A stretch of DNA of 24,308 bases, from NCBI GenBank assembly GCA_002381045.1, contig DFWT01000102.1, forward strand, positions 1 through 24,308. The letters run 5' to 3'. Positions 14,474 through 21,625 of this stretch are shown piece after piece. Source of the stretch: Rhodoferax sp. UBA4127. GTDB taxonomy: Bacteria > Pseudomonadota > Gammaproteobacteria > Burkholderiales > Burkholderiaceae_C. Each line of letters opens with the position of its first letter. Position 1 is the first letter of the stretch. Both the position numbers and the translations under genes were made by a program. Below the pieces are notes generated by a model. It worked only from the letters and a program-made list of their open reading frames with translations, ran no database searches and was not told the DNA's origin.

Positions 14474-14944
14474 ATGCCAGACCTCAGCACCGAAAAAAAT
14501 CAAGCCATCCAGGAGATCAACAACCGGTTGTTCTTTCGCCTTTTTCAGGTGGCCAACACGCTGCACACCAAAGGCACACAAGCCATTGAAGAATTTGGCG
14601 TGACCACGCAACAGTGGTCGGTGCTTGGGGCGCTGTCGCGTCCGCAGGCGGTGGATGGCATGTCGATTGGTGATTTGTCGCGGTTTTTGCTGGTCAGTCG
14701 GCAAAACCTCACTGGCCTGCTGTCGCGGCTGGAGCGCGACGGCTTGCTGGAGCGCGCCACCAGTGAAGACGACCGGCGCTCGCGCAAGGTCAAGCTCAGT
14801 GCCCAAGGCATGGCGCTGTGGGTCAAGCTGCAAGAGCCTATCCACGCTTTCTACAGCAATGCCCTGAAAGATTTGTCGTTTGACGACCGGTTGGCGTTTA
14901 TCCATTACTTCACCAAGCTGCAGACCAATATGTCAAAGATGTGA
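14474..14944 (+). CDS. badR: MarR-family regulator, BadR-like
   Basis: A 156-residue winged-helix regulator of the MarR family. The recognition helix is around LLVSRQNLTGLLSRLERDGLLER and the wing is SEDDRRSRKVKLS with the conserved D-R-R. In Rhodopseudomonas palustris a MarR protein, BadR, controls the badHI/ali genes in response to a CoA thioester of the pathway. Position and family agree here, though I cannot verify orthology. It is divergent from badH. No Shine-Dalgarno sequence is visible before ATG 14474 (the upstream bases read CACCCACATCGCC), so translation may be weak or leaderless. It converges on aliB, with an inverted repeat between them. Confidence 0.8.
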   Translation: MPDLSTEKNQAIQEINNRLFFRLFQVANTLHTKGTQAIEEFGVTTQQWSVLGALSRPQAVDGMSIGDLSRFLLVSRQNLTGLLSRLERDGLLERATSEDDRRSRKVKLSAQGMALWVKLQEPIHAFYSNALKDLSFDDRLAFIHYFTKLQTNMSKM

Positions 14945-14976
14945 GCTGGTGGCGCACATTGCATAAGGACTAGAGG

Positions 14977-14996
14977 CTGATTTTTCATAAAATCAG
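14977..14996. terminator. Bidirectional terminator between badR-like gene and aliB
   Basis: CTGATTTT-TCAT-AAAATCAG is a perfect 8-bp inverted repeat with a 4-base loop, lying between convergent genes. Its T- and A-runs would give U-tails in both directions. The aliB stop codon (14995-14993) lies inside one arm. The stem is AT-rich, so efficiency is uncertain. Confidence 0.45.
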
Positions 14997-16141
14997 GTCA
15001 GACGCATGCCTGATTTTTCCCGGGCGATGATCATCTTCATGATGTTGGCAGTGCCGTCGCCGATCTGCAGGCCCAGCACATCGCGGTAACGCTGCGCAAA
15101 GGCGTAGTCGCTGGCGTAGCCGCCATGGCCATGCGTCAGCAGACACTGGTGAATGATTTCGCATGCCAGTTTAGGCCCCCACCATTTGCACATGGCAGCC
15201 TCTGCCGTATGGGGTTTGTTGTTGTCCTTGAGCCAGAGCGTGCGCAGACAGTGCCAGCGCAGCGACTCCAGGTAGGTTTCACTTTCCGCCAGCGGAAAAC
15301 TGACGCCCTGACGCTCGATGATGGGCTGGCCAAAGGTTTCACGCCCCTTGGCGTATTCCCAGGCCTCATCGAGCGAGGCGCGCGCCACACCCAGACATTG
15401 CAGCCCGATCAGCGCGCGGCTGTAGTCAAAGCCCTGCATCACCTGGATAAAGCCTTTGCCCTCATCGCCCAGCATGTGGTCGGCGGGTACGCGCACGTTG
15501 TCAAAAAAGATCGAGCCCCGGCCCACGGCGCGCGTTCCTACATCGTCAAACGCGGTGCGGGTCAGGCCGGGCAAGTCCATTGGGACCAAGAAGGCGCTGA
15601 TGCCCTTGGCTCCATCGGCATCACTGCCGGTGCGGGCAAACACCACCGCCACATCGGATTGGTCTGCGAGAGAAATCGAGGTTTTTTCACCATTGATGAC
15701 AAAGTGGTCACCGTCACGCAACGCCTTGAGCTTCAGGCGTGCGGCATCTGAGCCGGCGCTGGGTTCTGTCAGCGCAATCGCCACCAGCTTGTCGCCCGCC
15801 AGAATGGGTTTGAGCCAGCGCTCTTTCAAATACTCTTGCGCATGGGTGGCGATGATCTGGCCACACAGGGAGGTCAACAGGTTGATGTACGACATATTGA
15901 AGTCGCCATAAGCAATTTGCTCCAGCAACAAGCCGCTGGTGACGCAATCGACACCAATGCCACCATAGATTTCAGGCAACTCTGGTGCCAGAAAGCCCAT
16001 GTCGCCCATGGCCTTGACCATGCTGCGATCCACCCGTCCACTTTTATCGCCCGCACGGTAGCCGGGAGCCAGCTTTTGTTTGGCAAAACGCCGGGCACTT
16101 TCGATCAAGGCCTGTTGGTCGTCGTTGACGGTGAAATCCAT
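14993..16141 (-). CDS. aliB: Cyclohexanecarboxyl-CoA dehydrogenase (AliB-like)
   Basis: A 382-residue acyl-CoA dehydrogenase assigned to AliB from sequence form and from its position divergent from the AliA-type ligase. It would convert cyclohexanecarboxyl-CoA to cyclohex-1-ene-1-carboxyl-CoA, giving electrons to ETF. Motifs are ALTEPSAGSDAARLKLKA, ISLADQSDVAVV, GRETFGQPIIERQGV, THGHGGYASDYAFAQRYRDVLGLQIGDGTANIM. The catalytic-base motif IYEGT reads IGDGT here, so Asp362 replaces the usual Glu. As I recall, alicyclic acyl-CoA dehydrogenases share this replacement. AGGAGA lies nine bases before the ATG at 16141. A good promoter lies just upstream. Compared with the other dehydrogenases here, the substrate loop is also distinct (SISLAD). 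Confidence 0.87.
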   Translation of the reverse strand: MDFTVNDDQQALIESARRFAKQKLAPGYRAGDKSGRVDRSMVKAMGDMGFLAPELPEIYGGIGVDCVTSGLLLEQIAYGDFNMSYINLLTSLCGQIIATHAQEYLKERWLKPILAGDKLVAIALTEPSAGSDAARLKLKALRDGDHFVINGEKTSISLADQSDVAVVFARTGSDADGAKGISAFLVPMDLPGLTRTAFDDVGTRAVGRGSIFFDNVRVPADHMLGDEGKGFIQVMQGFDYSRALIGLQCLGVARASLDEAWEYAKGRETFGQPIIERQGVSFPLAESETYLESLRWHCLRTLWLKDNNKPHTAEAAMCKWWGPKLACEIIHQCLLTHGHGGYASDYAFAQRYRDVLGLQIGDGTANIMKMIIAREKSGMRLT

Positions 16142-16171
16142 TGCAAGTCTCCTGTTGGTTCAAGTGCGACA

Positions 16172-16201
16172 AGTTTATGAATGAAAGTCAATAAATGTCA
16201 A
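16172..16201 (-). promoter_or_regulatory. Sigma-70 promoter for aliB
   Basis: On the minus strand, a perfect -35 TTGACA (16201-16196) is followed after 18 bp by TAAACT (16177-16172), which matches four of six bases of TATAAT. Transcription would start near 16165, giving a short leader of about 24 bases that includes the aliB ribosome site. The second TTGAC just downstream may be part of an operator. Confidence 0.5.
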
Positions 16202-16270
16202 CATCATGACGTAAATAATTTTCAAGATTTTTTGATTGCACTCAAATTTCAATGAACGCTAATGTTTTTA

Positions 16271-16287
16271 CTAGGGAAAACACCTAG
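16271..16287. promoter_or_regulatory. CTAGGGAAAACACCTAG motif in aliB-aliA spacer
   Basis: CTAGG-GAAAACA-CCTAG is a 5+5 dyad in the AT-rich spacer, 132 bp before the aliA start. Its first 14 bases recur exactly at 18089-18102 upstream of the transporter operon. A candidate aliA promoter lies just downstream: TTGCAA (16319-16324), 17 bp, TACATT (16342-16347). The motif would sit just upstream of that -35, as an activator site would. Confidence 0.45.
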
Positions 16288-16419
16288 ATTTAAAACACAT
16301 GACTTTTGTCAATTTCTCTTGCAAAATTCAACATATAGCAATACATTGCTCATATTGCGCTTTTTTTCATGAGGCGCAAAGCGTCCAGAATGCACTTAAA
16401 GACCAGAAGGAGACAGTCC

Positions 16420-18048
16420 ATGCAATTCGATCCCGTCCTGATTCCGCCACGCCAGAAGGCCATGACCGATGCTGGTTTTTGGCGCCACCAGACCATCAAC
16501 CACTTCATGGTGCAAGCCCTGCAAAATTGTCCGGACCATGTGGCGGTGTCGGCTTACCGCAGTGATGCAACCTTGCCGGTGAGGTTGACATACAGGGCGC
16601 TCGATCAGCAGGTGGATCGGGTGGCGCGGGGTCTGACCGCACTGGGCGTTGGTCGCAATGATGTGGTGAGCTGGCAGTTGCCCAACTGGTGGGAATTCAT
16701 CGCCCTGGCTCTGGCTTGTGCACGCATTGGCGCCGTGGCCAATCCGATCATGCCGATCTTTCGCCAGCGCGAACTCAAGTTCATGCTTGACTTTGGTGAA
16801 TCCAAAGTGTTTATCGTTCCCAAGAGCTATAAGGGCTTTGACTACGAGGCCATGGCCAATGGCATGCGCGGCGACCTGCCGTTTCTTCAGCACCTGGTGG
16901 TGCTCGGGGGCGATGGCGCCAATAGCTTTGAGTCGCTGTTGCTCAGTGACGCTACCCCAGCATTCAAGGGCACCGGCCTGACACCGAATGACGTGCTACT
17001 GCTGATGTACACCTCGGGCACCACGGGTGAACCCAAAGGCGTGATGCACACCTCCAACACCCTTTTTGCCAACTTGCACGCCTTTATTGATACCTATGGC
17101 CTGACGCAAAAAGATGTCATTCTGGGGGCCTCGCCCATGGCGCATCTGACCGGGTTTGGCTACCTGGCCATGATCCCACTGATCTTGAACGCTACCACGG
17201 TGCTGCAAGACGTCTGGGAGCCACGCCAGGCTCTCGAATTGATTCGCGACGAGCACATCACCTTCAGCATGGCCTCGAGCCCGTTTGTGGCAGACCTGTG
17301 TGCCGCGGCTGAGGCTGGTGGCCCCGTGTCCGACCAATTCGCCAATTTCTGCTGTGCCGGAGCGCCGATTCCTCCGGTGCTGATCGAGCGTGCCCGAAAA
17401 ATGCTAGGTTTGGCGGTCAGCTCGGCCTGGGGCATGACCGAATGTGGCGCCGTGACCATTACCGAACCGAACCGTACCAACGAAAAATCAGGCAGCACCG
17501 ACGGACGCCCGGTGCCCGGCATCGAATTGAAAGTGACCGGCATCGATGGCCAAGTCTTGCCCGCTGGCGAAACCGGCAAGTTGTACGCCCGAGGCAGTTC
17601 CATGTTTGCCGGATACCTCAAACGCGCTCATCTCAACGCCACCGATGCTGAGGGCTGGTTTGACACGGGCGATCTGGCCTTTCTGGACGCTGAGGGTTAT
17701 GTGCGCATCAATGGCCGCAGCAAGGACATCATCATCCGCGGCGGCGAAAACATTCCTGTACTGGAAATCGAAAACCTGCTCTACAAACATCCGGCGGTGG
17801 CGATGGTGGCCATCGTCGGGTACCCGGACGCGCGTCTTGGGGAGCGGGCCTGCGCCTTTGTGACTGTCAAGCCAGGGCACAGTTTTTCCCTAGAGGAGAT
17901 GGGTCGCTACCTGTCCGAGCATCAGGTGACGCGCCAATACCACCCTGAGCGGCTCGAACTCATGGAAGACCTGCCCAAAACGCCCAGTGGCAAGCTGCAG
18001 AAGTTCAGACTGCGCGACACCGCGAAGGTGTTTGGCACCGCCGCCTGA
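16420..18048 (+). CDS. aliA: Cyclohexanecarboxylate-CoA ligase (AliA-like)
   Basis: A 542-residue AMP-forming ligase, assigned to AliA by its overall form (GFWRHQTINHFM, VSWQLPNWWEFIALALACARIGAVANPIMPIFRQRELKFML) and by its neighbours. It would activate cyclohexanecarboxylate, or a close relative, to the CoA ester. The phosphate loop is the standard TSGTTGEPKG (about 196-205). SAWGMTECG, WFDTGDLAFLD and GRSKDIIIRGGENIP are present, and the C-terminal catalytic lysine is in TPSGKLQKFRLR (about 524). I chose ATG 16420, preceded by AAGGAGA, over the upstream ATG 16369, which adds residues unlike the family. It is divergent from aliB across 278 bp of AT-rich DNA that holds a CTAGGGA-type dyad. 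Confidence 0.88.
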   Translation: MQFDPVLIPPRQKAMTDAGFWRHQTINHFMVQALQNCPDHVAVSAYRSDATLPVRLTYRALDQQVDRVARGLTALGVGRNDVVSWQLPNWWEFIALALACARIGAVANPIMPIFRQRELKFMLDFGESKVFIVPKSYKGFDYEAMANGMRGDLPFLQHLVVLGGDGANSFESLLLSDATPAFKGTGLTPNDVLLLMYTSGTTGEPKGVMHTSNTLFANLHAFIDTYGLTQKDVILGASPMAHLTGFGYLAMIPLILNATTVLQDVWEPRQALELIRDEHITFSMASSPFVADLCAAAEAGGPVSDQFANFCCAGAPIPPVLIERARKMLGLAVSSAWGMTECGAVTITEPNRTNEKSGSTDGRPVPGIELKVTGIDGQVLPAGETGKLYARGSSMFAGYLKRAHLNATDAEGWFDTGDLAFLDAEGYVRINGRSKDIIIRGGENIPVLEIENLLYKHPAVAMVAIVGYPDARLGERACAFVTVKPGHSFSLEEMGRYLSEHQVTRQYHPERLELMEDLPKTPSGKLQKFRLRDTAKVFGTAA

Positions 18049-18088
18049 GCGCCACATGCTGCCCAGTATTTCAGCCATGCGTTGTTGT

Positions 18089-18102
18089 CTAGGGAAAACA
18101 CC
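18089..18102. promoter_or_regulatory. CTAGGGAAAACACC motif before transporter operon
   Basis: Identical at all 14 positions to 16271-16284 upstream of aliA. Here the downstream dyad arm CCTAG is missing; the sequence continues into a different inverted repeat. It lies 100 bp before the preferred start of the operon's first gene. Confidence 0.4.
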
Positions 18103-18123
18103 GATTCGGGCGTGCACGAATCG
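18102..18123. promoter_or_regulatory. 7+7 inverted repeat upstream of transporter operon
   Basis: CGATTCG-ggcgtgca-CGAATCG is a perfect 7-bp inverted repeat with an 8-bp spacer, directly after the CTAGGGAAAACACC motif. It could be an operator or a weak hairpin after aliA. No T-run follows, so it is not a good terminator. Its right arm overlaps the AraC-type half-site at 18113. Confidence 0.35.
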
Positions 18124-18145
18124 TCCTGTATTCAGCCGCAATCGT
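18113..18145. promoter_or_regulatory. AraC-type half-site pair before transporter operon
   Basis: TGCACGAATCGT (18113-18124) matches 11 of 12 bases of the half-site core at 1730-1741 and 10 of 12 of that at 1751-1762. Exactly 21 bp downstream, AGCCGCAATCGT (18134-18145) matches the core at 8 of 12. The same spacing occurs next to the AraC gene, which suggests that the same regulator acts on both operons. Confidence 0.4.
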
Positions 18146-18201
18146 CAATTCATCGGGCGTATCGGGCATCAAACTCCGTCCTTTCTATGAAGGAAACTAC
18201 T

Positions 18202-19017
18202 TTGCACGAACCCTGGGACAGGGTTGCCATCGTCACCGGTGCGGCCAACGGGATTGGCTGGGCGACGGCACGGCAACTGGCGCAAGAGGGCTACCGCGTG
18301 GGGCTGCTGGATATGCAAGCGCAGGCGGTGTCAGCTCGCGCGTCAGCGTTGGGCGCGCCACATATCGGACTGATGTGCGACGTGTCTGACGAATCAAGCG
18401 TGCAGTCGGCTGTTGCCCGGGTGATGGCAGCGTTTGGCCGCATTGATGCACTGGTCAACAACGCCGGCATTGGTGACCAGACCGGGCCAACCTTGGCACA
18501 GAACCTAGCCGCCTTTGACCGGGTGCTGGCGGTGCACGTACGAGGCACTTTTCTGATGAGTCAGGCCGTTGCCGGCATCATGCTGCAAACAAACCCTGAG
18601 CTTGGTCAGCAGCGCGGTGCGATCGTCAATCTGGGCTCGATTGCCAGCTTTAGCGGCCTGCCCACCCGCAATGCCTACAGTGCAGCCAAAGCCGGCATCG
18701 TGGGCATGACACGTGCCATGGCCAGTGAATGGGCCCGCGACGGCATTCGGGTCAATGCTGTCGCGCCCGGTTACGTCCGCACCGAACTGATCAATGAACT
18801 CGAACGCCAAGGCGCCATCGATGCCAAAGGCATTGCCCAGCGCACACCGATGGGGCGCATGGCTGAGCCCGCCGAGATTGCACAAGCCATTGTTTTTTTG
18901 CTTTCACCAAATGCCAGCTACATCACCGGCGCAGTCCTGCCCGTTGATGGGGGTTGGAATGCCTTCGGTGGTGTGGGCACCGCACTGCGACCGTTACCAG
19001 AGGAACAAACGGCATGA
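18202..19017 (+). CDS. Short-chain dehydrogenase/reductase, first gene of transporter operon
   Basis: A 271-residue classical SDR with TGAANGIG (12-19), NNAGIG (86-91), Ser146, Tyr159 and Lys163 (YSAAK), and the C-terminal ITGAVLPVDGGW. Role: probably NAD-dependent oxidation of a hydroxyacyl-CoA or ring alcohol; the substrate is unknown. I prefer TTG 18202 as start because AAGGA (18190-18194) lies seven bases upstream; ATG 18187 is in frame but has no ribosome site. The transporter genes follow after 31 bp on the same strand, so the enzyme probably acts on the imported compound or its CoA ester. Two other genes in this window also use TTG with a strong ribosome site. Confidence 0.87.
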   Translation: MHEPWDRVAIVTGAANGIGWATARQLAQEGYRVGLLDMQAQAVSARASALGAPHIGLMCDVSDESSVQSAVARVMAAFGRIDALVNNAGIGDQTGPTLAQNLAAFDRVLAVHVRGTFLMSQAVAGIMLQTNPELGQQRGAIVNLGSIASFSGLPTRNAYSAAKAGIVGMTRAMASEWARDGIRVNAVAPGYVRTELINELERQGAIDAKGIAQRTPMGRMAEPAEIAQAIVFLLSPNASYITGAVLPVDGGWNAFGGVGTALRPLPEEQTA

Positions 19018-19048
19018 ACCAAACCCTGAATAACAAGGAAACAAGAAG

Positions 19049-19900
19049 ATGTTGACCATCAACCTGTTCAACGGCCTGGTCTACGGCGCGCTGTTGATCA
19101 TCATGTGCTCTGGCCTAGCGCTGATTTACGGCTTGCGCCGCGTGGTGAATTTTGCGCACGGCTCGCTCTACATGCTGGGCGCCTATATCGGGTATTCGAT
19201 TGCCGGCTACAGCAACTTCTGGGTTGCGCTGGTGGCAGCACCTGCCATCATGGCCGTGCTTGGCGTGCTACTGGACCGTTATGGCTTTCGGCTGCTGCAG
19301 GACCGTGACCCATTAAGTGTGGTGCTGGTCACGTTTGGGCTGCTGCTGGTCATTGAAGACTTGGTAATCACGGTCTGGGGAAAAAGCAACTTCTCATTGT
19401 CTGCCCCGGCGGCGCTGAACACCACAGTCGATCTGCTCGGCACACCGGTGCCTGCTTATCGCATCGCGGTGATTGGTGTCGGGGCGCTGGTCGCCATTGG
19501 ATTGAGCCTGTGGTTGCGCAACTCCAAGATCGGCTTGTTTGTGCGCGCCGCCAGCACCGACCCAACCACCACCGCCATGCAAGGCGTCAACACTGATGTG
19601 TTGAGTGCGGGCGTGGTCGGGCTGGGTACCGCCCTGGCAGGATTGGCAGGGGTGGTGGCCACACCGTTTTTATCGCTGTCGCCGTCCATGAGCAGCGACG
19701 TGATCATCGACTCTTTTGTGGTGGTGGTGATTGGTGGCCTGGGTTCTCTGGCGGGCGCGTTTGTAGCCGCCATGGTGCTGGGAATGATTCAGGCGCTGGG
19801 GGCCGTGTATCTGCCCGACGCGGCCGCGCTGATACCTTTCGCGCTGATGGTGGCCATCCTGATCTGGAAGCCCGCTGGGTTTGCCGGCAGCAGAACCTGA
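19049..19900 (+). CDS. livH: Branched-chain-type ABC transporter permease (LivH-like)
   Basis: A 283-residue inner-membrane permease of the LivH family, first of two permeases in a hydrophobic amino-acid/aromatic-acid type ABC importer. Family features are NLFNGLVYGALLIIMCSGLALIYGLRRVVNFAHGSLYMLGAY at the N-terminus, MQGVNTD in the cytoplasmic loop that contacts the ATPase, and FVVVVIGGLGSLAGAFVAA towards the end. About eight membrane segments are apparent. Context argues for import of an alicyclic or aromatic acid, not of leucine. AAGGAA precedes the ATG. It is followed after 12 bp by the LivM-type gene. Confidence 0.9.
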   Translation: MLTINLFNGLVYGALLIIMCSGLALIYGLRRVVNFAHGSLYMLGAYIGYSIAGYSNFWVALVAAPAIMAVLGVLLDRYGFRLLQDRDPLSVVLVTFGLLLVIEDLVITVWGKSNFSLSAPAALNTTVDLLGTPVPAYRIAVIGVGALVAIGLSLWLRNSKIGLFVRAASTDPTTTAMQGVNTDVLSAGVVGLGTALAGLAGVVATPFLSLSPSMSSDVIIDSFVVVVIGGLGSLAGAFVAAMVLGMIQALGAVYLPDAAALIPFALMVAILIWKPAGFAGSRT

Positions 19901-19912
19901 GAAAGAAGACCC

Positions 19913-20893
19913 ATGTCAACTCAACGAATCAGCATCACGACCGCCGTCGCACTCGCACTGGGTGTCGCACTGGTGTTTGGCGTGAGCTCCAACAACCTGC
20001 TGTCCCTGCTGACCCAGGCCATCATTTACGCCGTATTTGCCATCGGCGTGGGCCTGTTGTTGCGGCAAAACGGCATGGTCAGTTTTGGCCATGCGCTGTA
20101 CTTTGGTTTTTCCGGCTACATGATCGGCATTCTGTTGCAACTCAAGCTCATGCCCGCAGAGCTTGCCATCATCGTCACGCTGTTGGGTTTGACCCTGATG
20201 GCGTTTGTCATGGGGCTGGTGATTGTGCGGGTGCCCGGTATCGCATTTGGCATGCTGACGCTGGCCATTGGGCAAATGTTTTTTCTGACCGCATCACGCT
20301 CACGCGGCCTGACCGGCGGCGCCGATGGCATGTCGATCGATTGGCCGTCAACCCTGTTCGGCGTGGCGCAGTCGCAACTGCTCAAGCCCGGCACCATGTT
20401 CCTGATCTGCTGGGTCACCCTGATCGTGGTGCTGCTGTTGCTGACTTTGCTTCTGTCCACCCGCTTTGGCAGCATCACCGAGGCGGTGCGCGACAACGAA
20501 GAGCGCGCCCGGTTTATTGGCATCCGTACATTGCTGCCCCGGGCGGCGGTGTATGCGCTGTCGGCCACCGTGACAGGCATTGCTGGATTGTTGTCAGCCC
20601 TGAGTACCGGATTTGTGTCGCCAGAGAACCTGCACTGGAGCCTGTCTGGCGTGGCCTTGATGATGGTGGTGGTTGGTGGACACAAGGTCTTGTGGGGACC
20701 CGCTGTAGGAGCCGTGGTGTACTTTTTGGCCAAAGACATTCTGGGCAGCTATGCCAACCACTGGATGGCCATTTTTGGCATCGCACTGATCACGGTCATT
20801 GTGTTTTCACCGTCCGGCATTGCCGGAACGCTGGCGAAATTGCTCCGGGGAAAAGGTGCACCCGGCGCGCTTAGCAAGACATTGGGGCATTGA
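19913..20893 (+). CDS. livM: Branched-chain-type ABC transporter permease (LivM-like)
   Basis: A 326-residue permease of the LivM family. Features are AIIYAVFAIGVGLLLRQNGMVSFGHALYFGFSGYMIGIL, GLTGGADGMSID in the characteristic periplasmic loop, and SITEAVRDNEERARFIGIRTLLPRAAVYALSATVTGIAGLLSA, the ATPase-coupling region. The ending GGHKVLWGPAVGAVVYFLAKDILGSYANHWMAIFGIALITVIVF is also typical. About ten membrane segments are expected. It pairs with the LivH-type permease upstream. Its TGA is followed immediately, with no gap, by the ATG of the ATPase gene. Confidence 0.9.
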   Translation: MSTQRISITTAVALALGVALVFGVSSNNLLSLLTQAIIYAVFAIGVGLLLRQNGMVSFGHALYFGFSGYMIGILLQLKLMPAELAIIVTLLGLTLMAFVMGLVIVRVPGIAFGMLTLAIGQMFFLTASRSRGLTGGADGMSIDWPSTLFGVAQSQLLKPGTMFLICWVTLIVVLLLLTLLLSTRFGSITEAVRDNEERARFIGIRTLLPRAAVYALSATVTGIAGLLSALSTGFVSPENLHWSLSGVALMMVVVGGHKVLWGPAVGAVVYFLAKDILGSYANHWMAIFGIALITVIVFSPSGIAGTLAKLLRGKGAPGALSKTLGH

Positions 20894-21625
20894 ATGGGCA
20901 CTTCAGACGACGAACTGGTCCTGGACGCGCAGGACGTGGCGATCCACTACGGTGGAGTCAAGGCGGTGGATGGTGTTTCGCTGTCGTTAAAAAAAGGACA
21001 GATTCACGGTTTGATTGGTCCCAATGGGGCCGGCAAGTCAACCGTGATCGATGCCATCACCGGCCGCAGACGTCTGACGCGTGGCAAGGTGTCATTGGAC
21101 GGTGTGGATGTCACCCACCTGGGGCCAACCGAGCGTCGGCAACGCGGCTTGTCGCGCAGCTTTCAGCGCACCAGTATTTTTGAGCAGATGATGGTGCGTC
21201 AGCAGGTCGAGTTGGCCTCCTACAAGATGGGGGTGGCTGATTCAGGTGCCGATGCCGACGCCATCCTGAAGGAACTTGACTTGTCAAATCTGTCACACGC
21301 CGTGGCAACCGACCTCGGTTACGGTGAGCAGCGCCGCCTGGATCTGGCCTTGGCGCTGGTCGGTCGGCCCTCGGTGCTGTTGCTGGATGAGCCCATGGCC
21401 GGCCTGTCCGTGCAGGAGTCGCATGACCTGGCCAAACATTTGCAGGCTTTGACCTCACGCTGGGATGTCTCGGTCTTGTTGGTGGAACACGACATGGATG
21501 TGGTGTTTGGTATCTCCAACGTGGTCACGGTGTTTGAACTCGGCCGTGTGATCGCCAATGGGGAACCAGCAGCCGTGCGTGCTGACCCGCGGGTGCGCAC
21601 CGCCTATCTGGGGAGCGCAGCATGA
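20894..21625 (+). CDS. livG: ABC transporter ATPase (LivG-like)
   Basis: A 243-residue cytoplasmic ATPase. Walker A is GPNGAGKST (about 42-50). The signature region is LGYGEQRRLDLALALVGRPS, the LivG variant of LSGGQ, followed by Walker B VLLLDEPMAGLS and the switch histidine in VLLVEHDMDVV. It energises uptake together with the LivF-like subunit. The first base follows the stop of the LivM gene directly, and its own stop overlaps the next start as ATGA (21622-21625), so the whole transporter is one translationally linked unit. Confidence 0.92.
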   Translation: MGTSDDELVLDAQDVAIHYGGVKAVDGVSLSLKKGQIHGLIGPNGAGKSTVIDAITGRRRLTRGKVSLDGVDVTHLGPTERRQRGLSRSFQRTSIFEQMMVRQQVELASYKMGVADSGADADAILKELDLSNLSHAVATDLGYGEQRRLDLALALVGRPSVLLLDEPMAGLSVQESHDLAKHLQALTSRWDVSVLLVEHDMDVVFGISNVVTVFELGRVIANGEPAAVRADPRVRTAYLGSAA

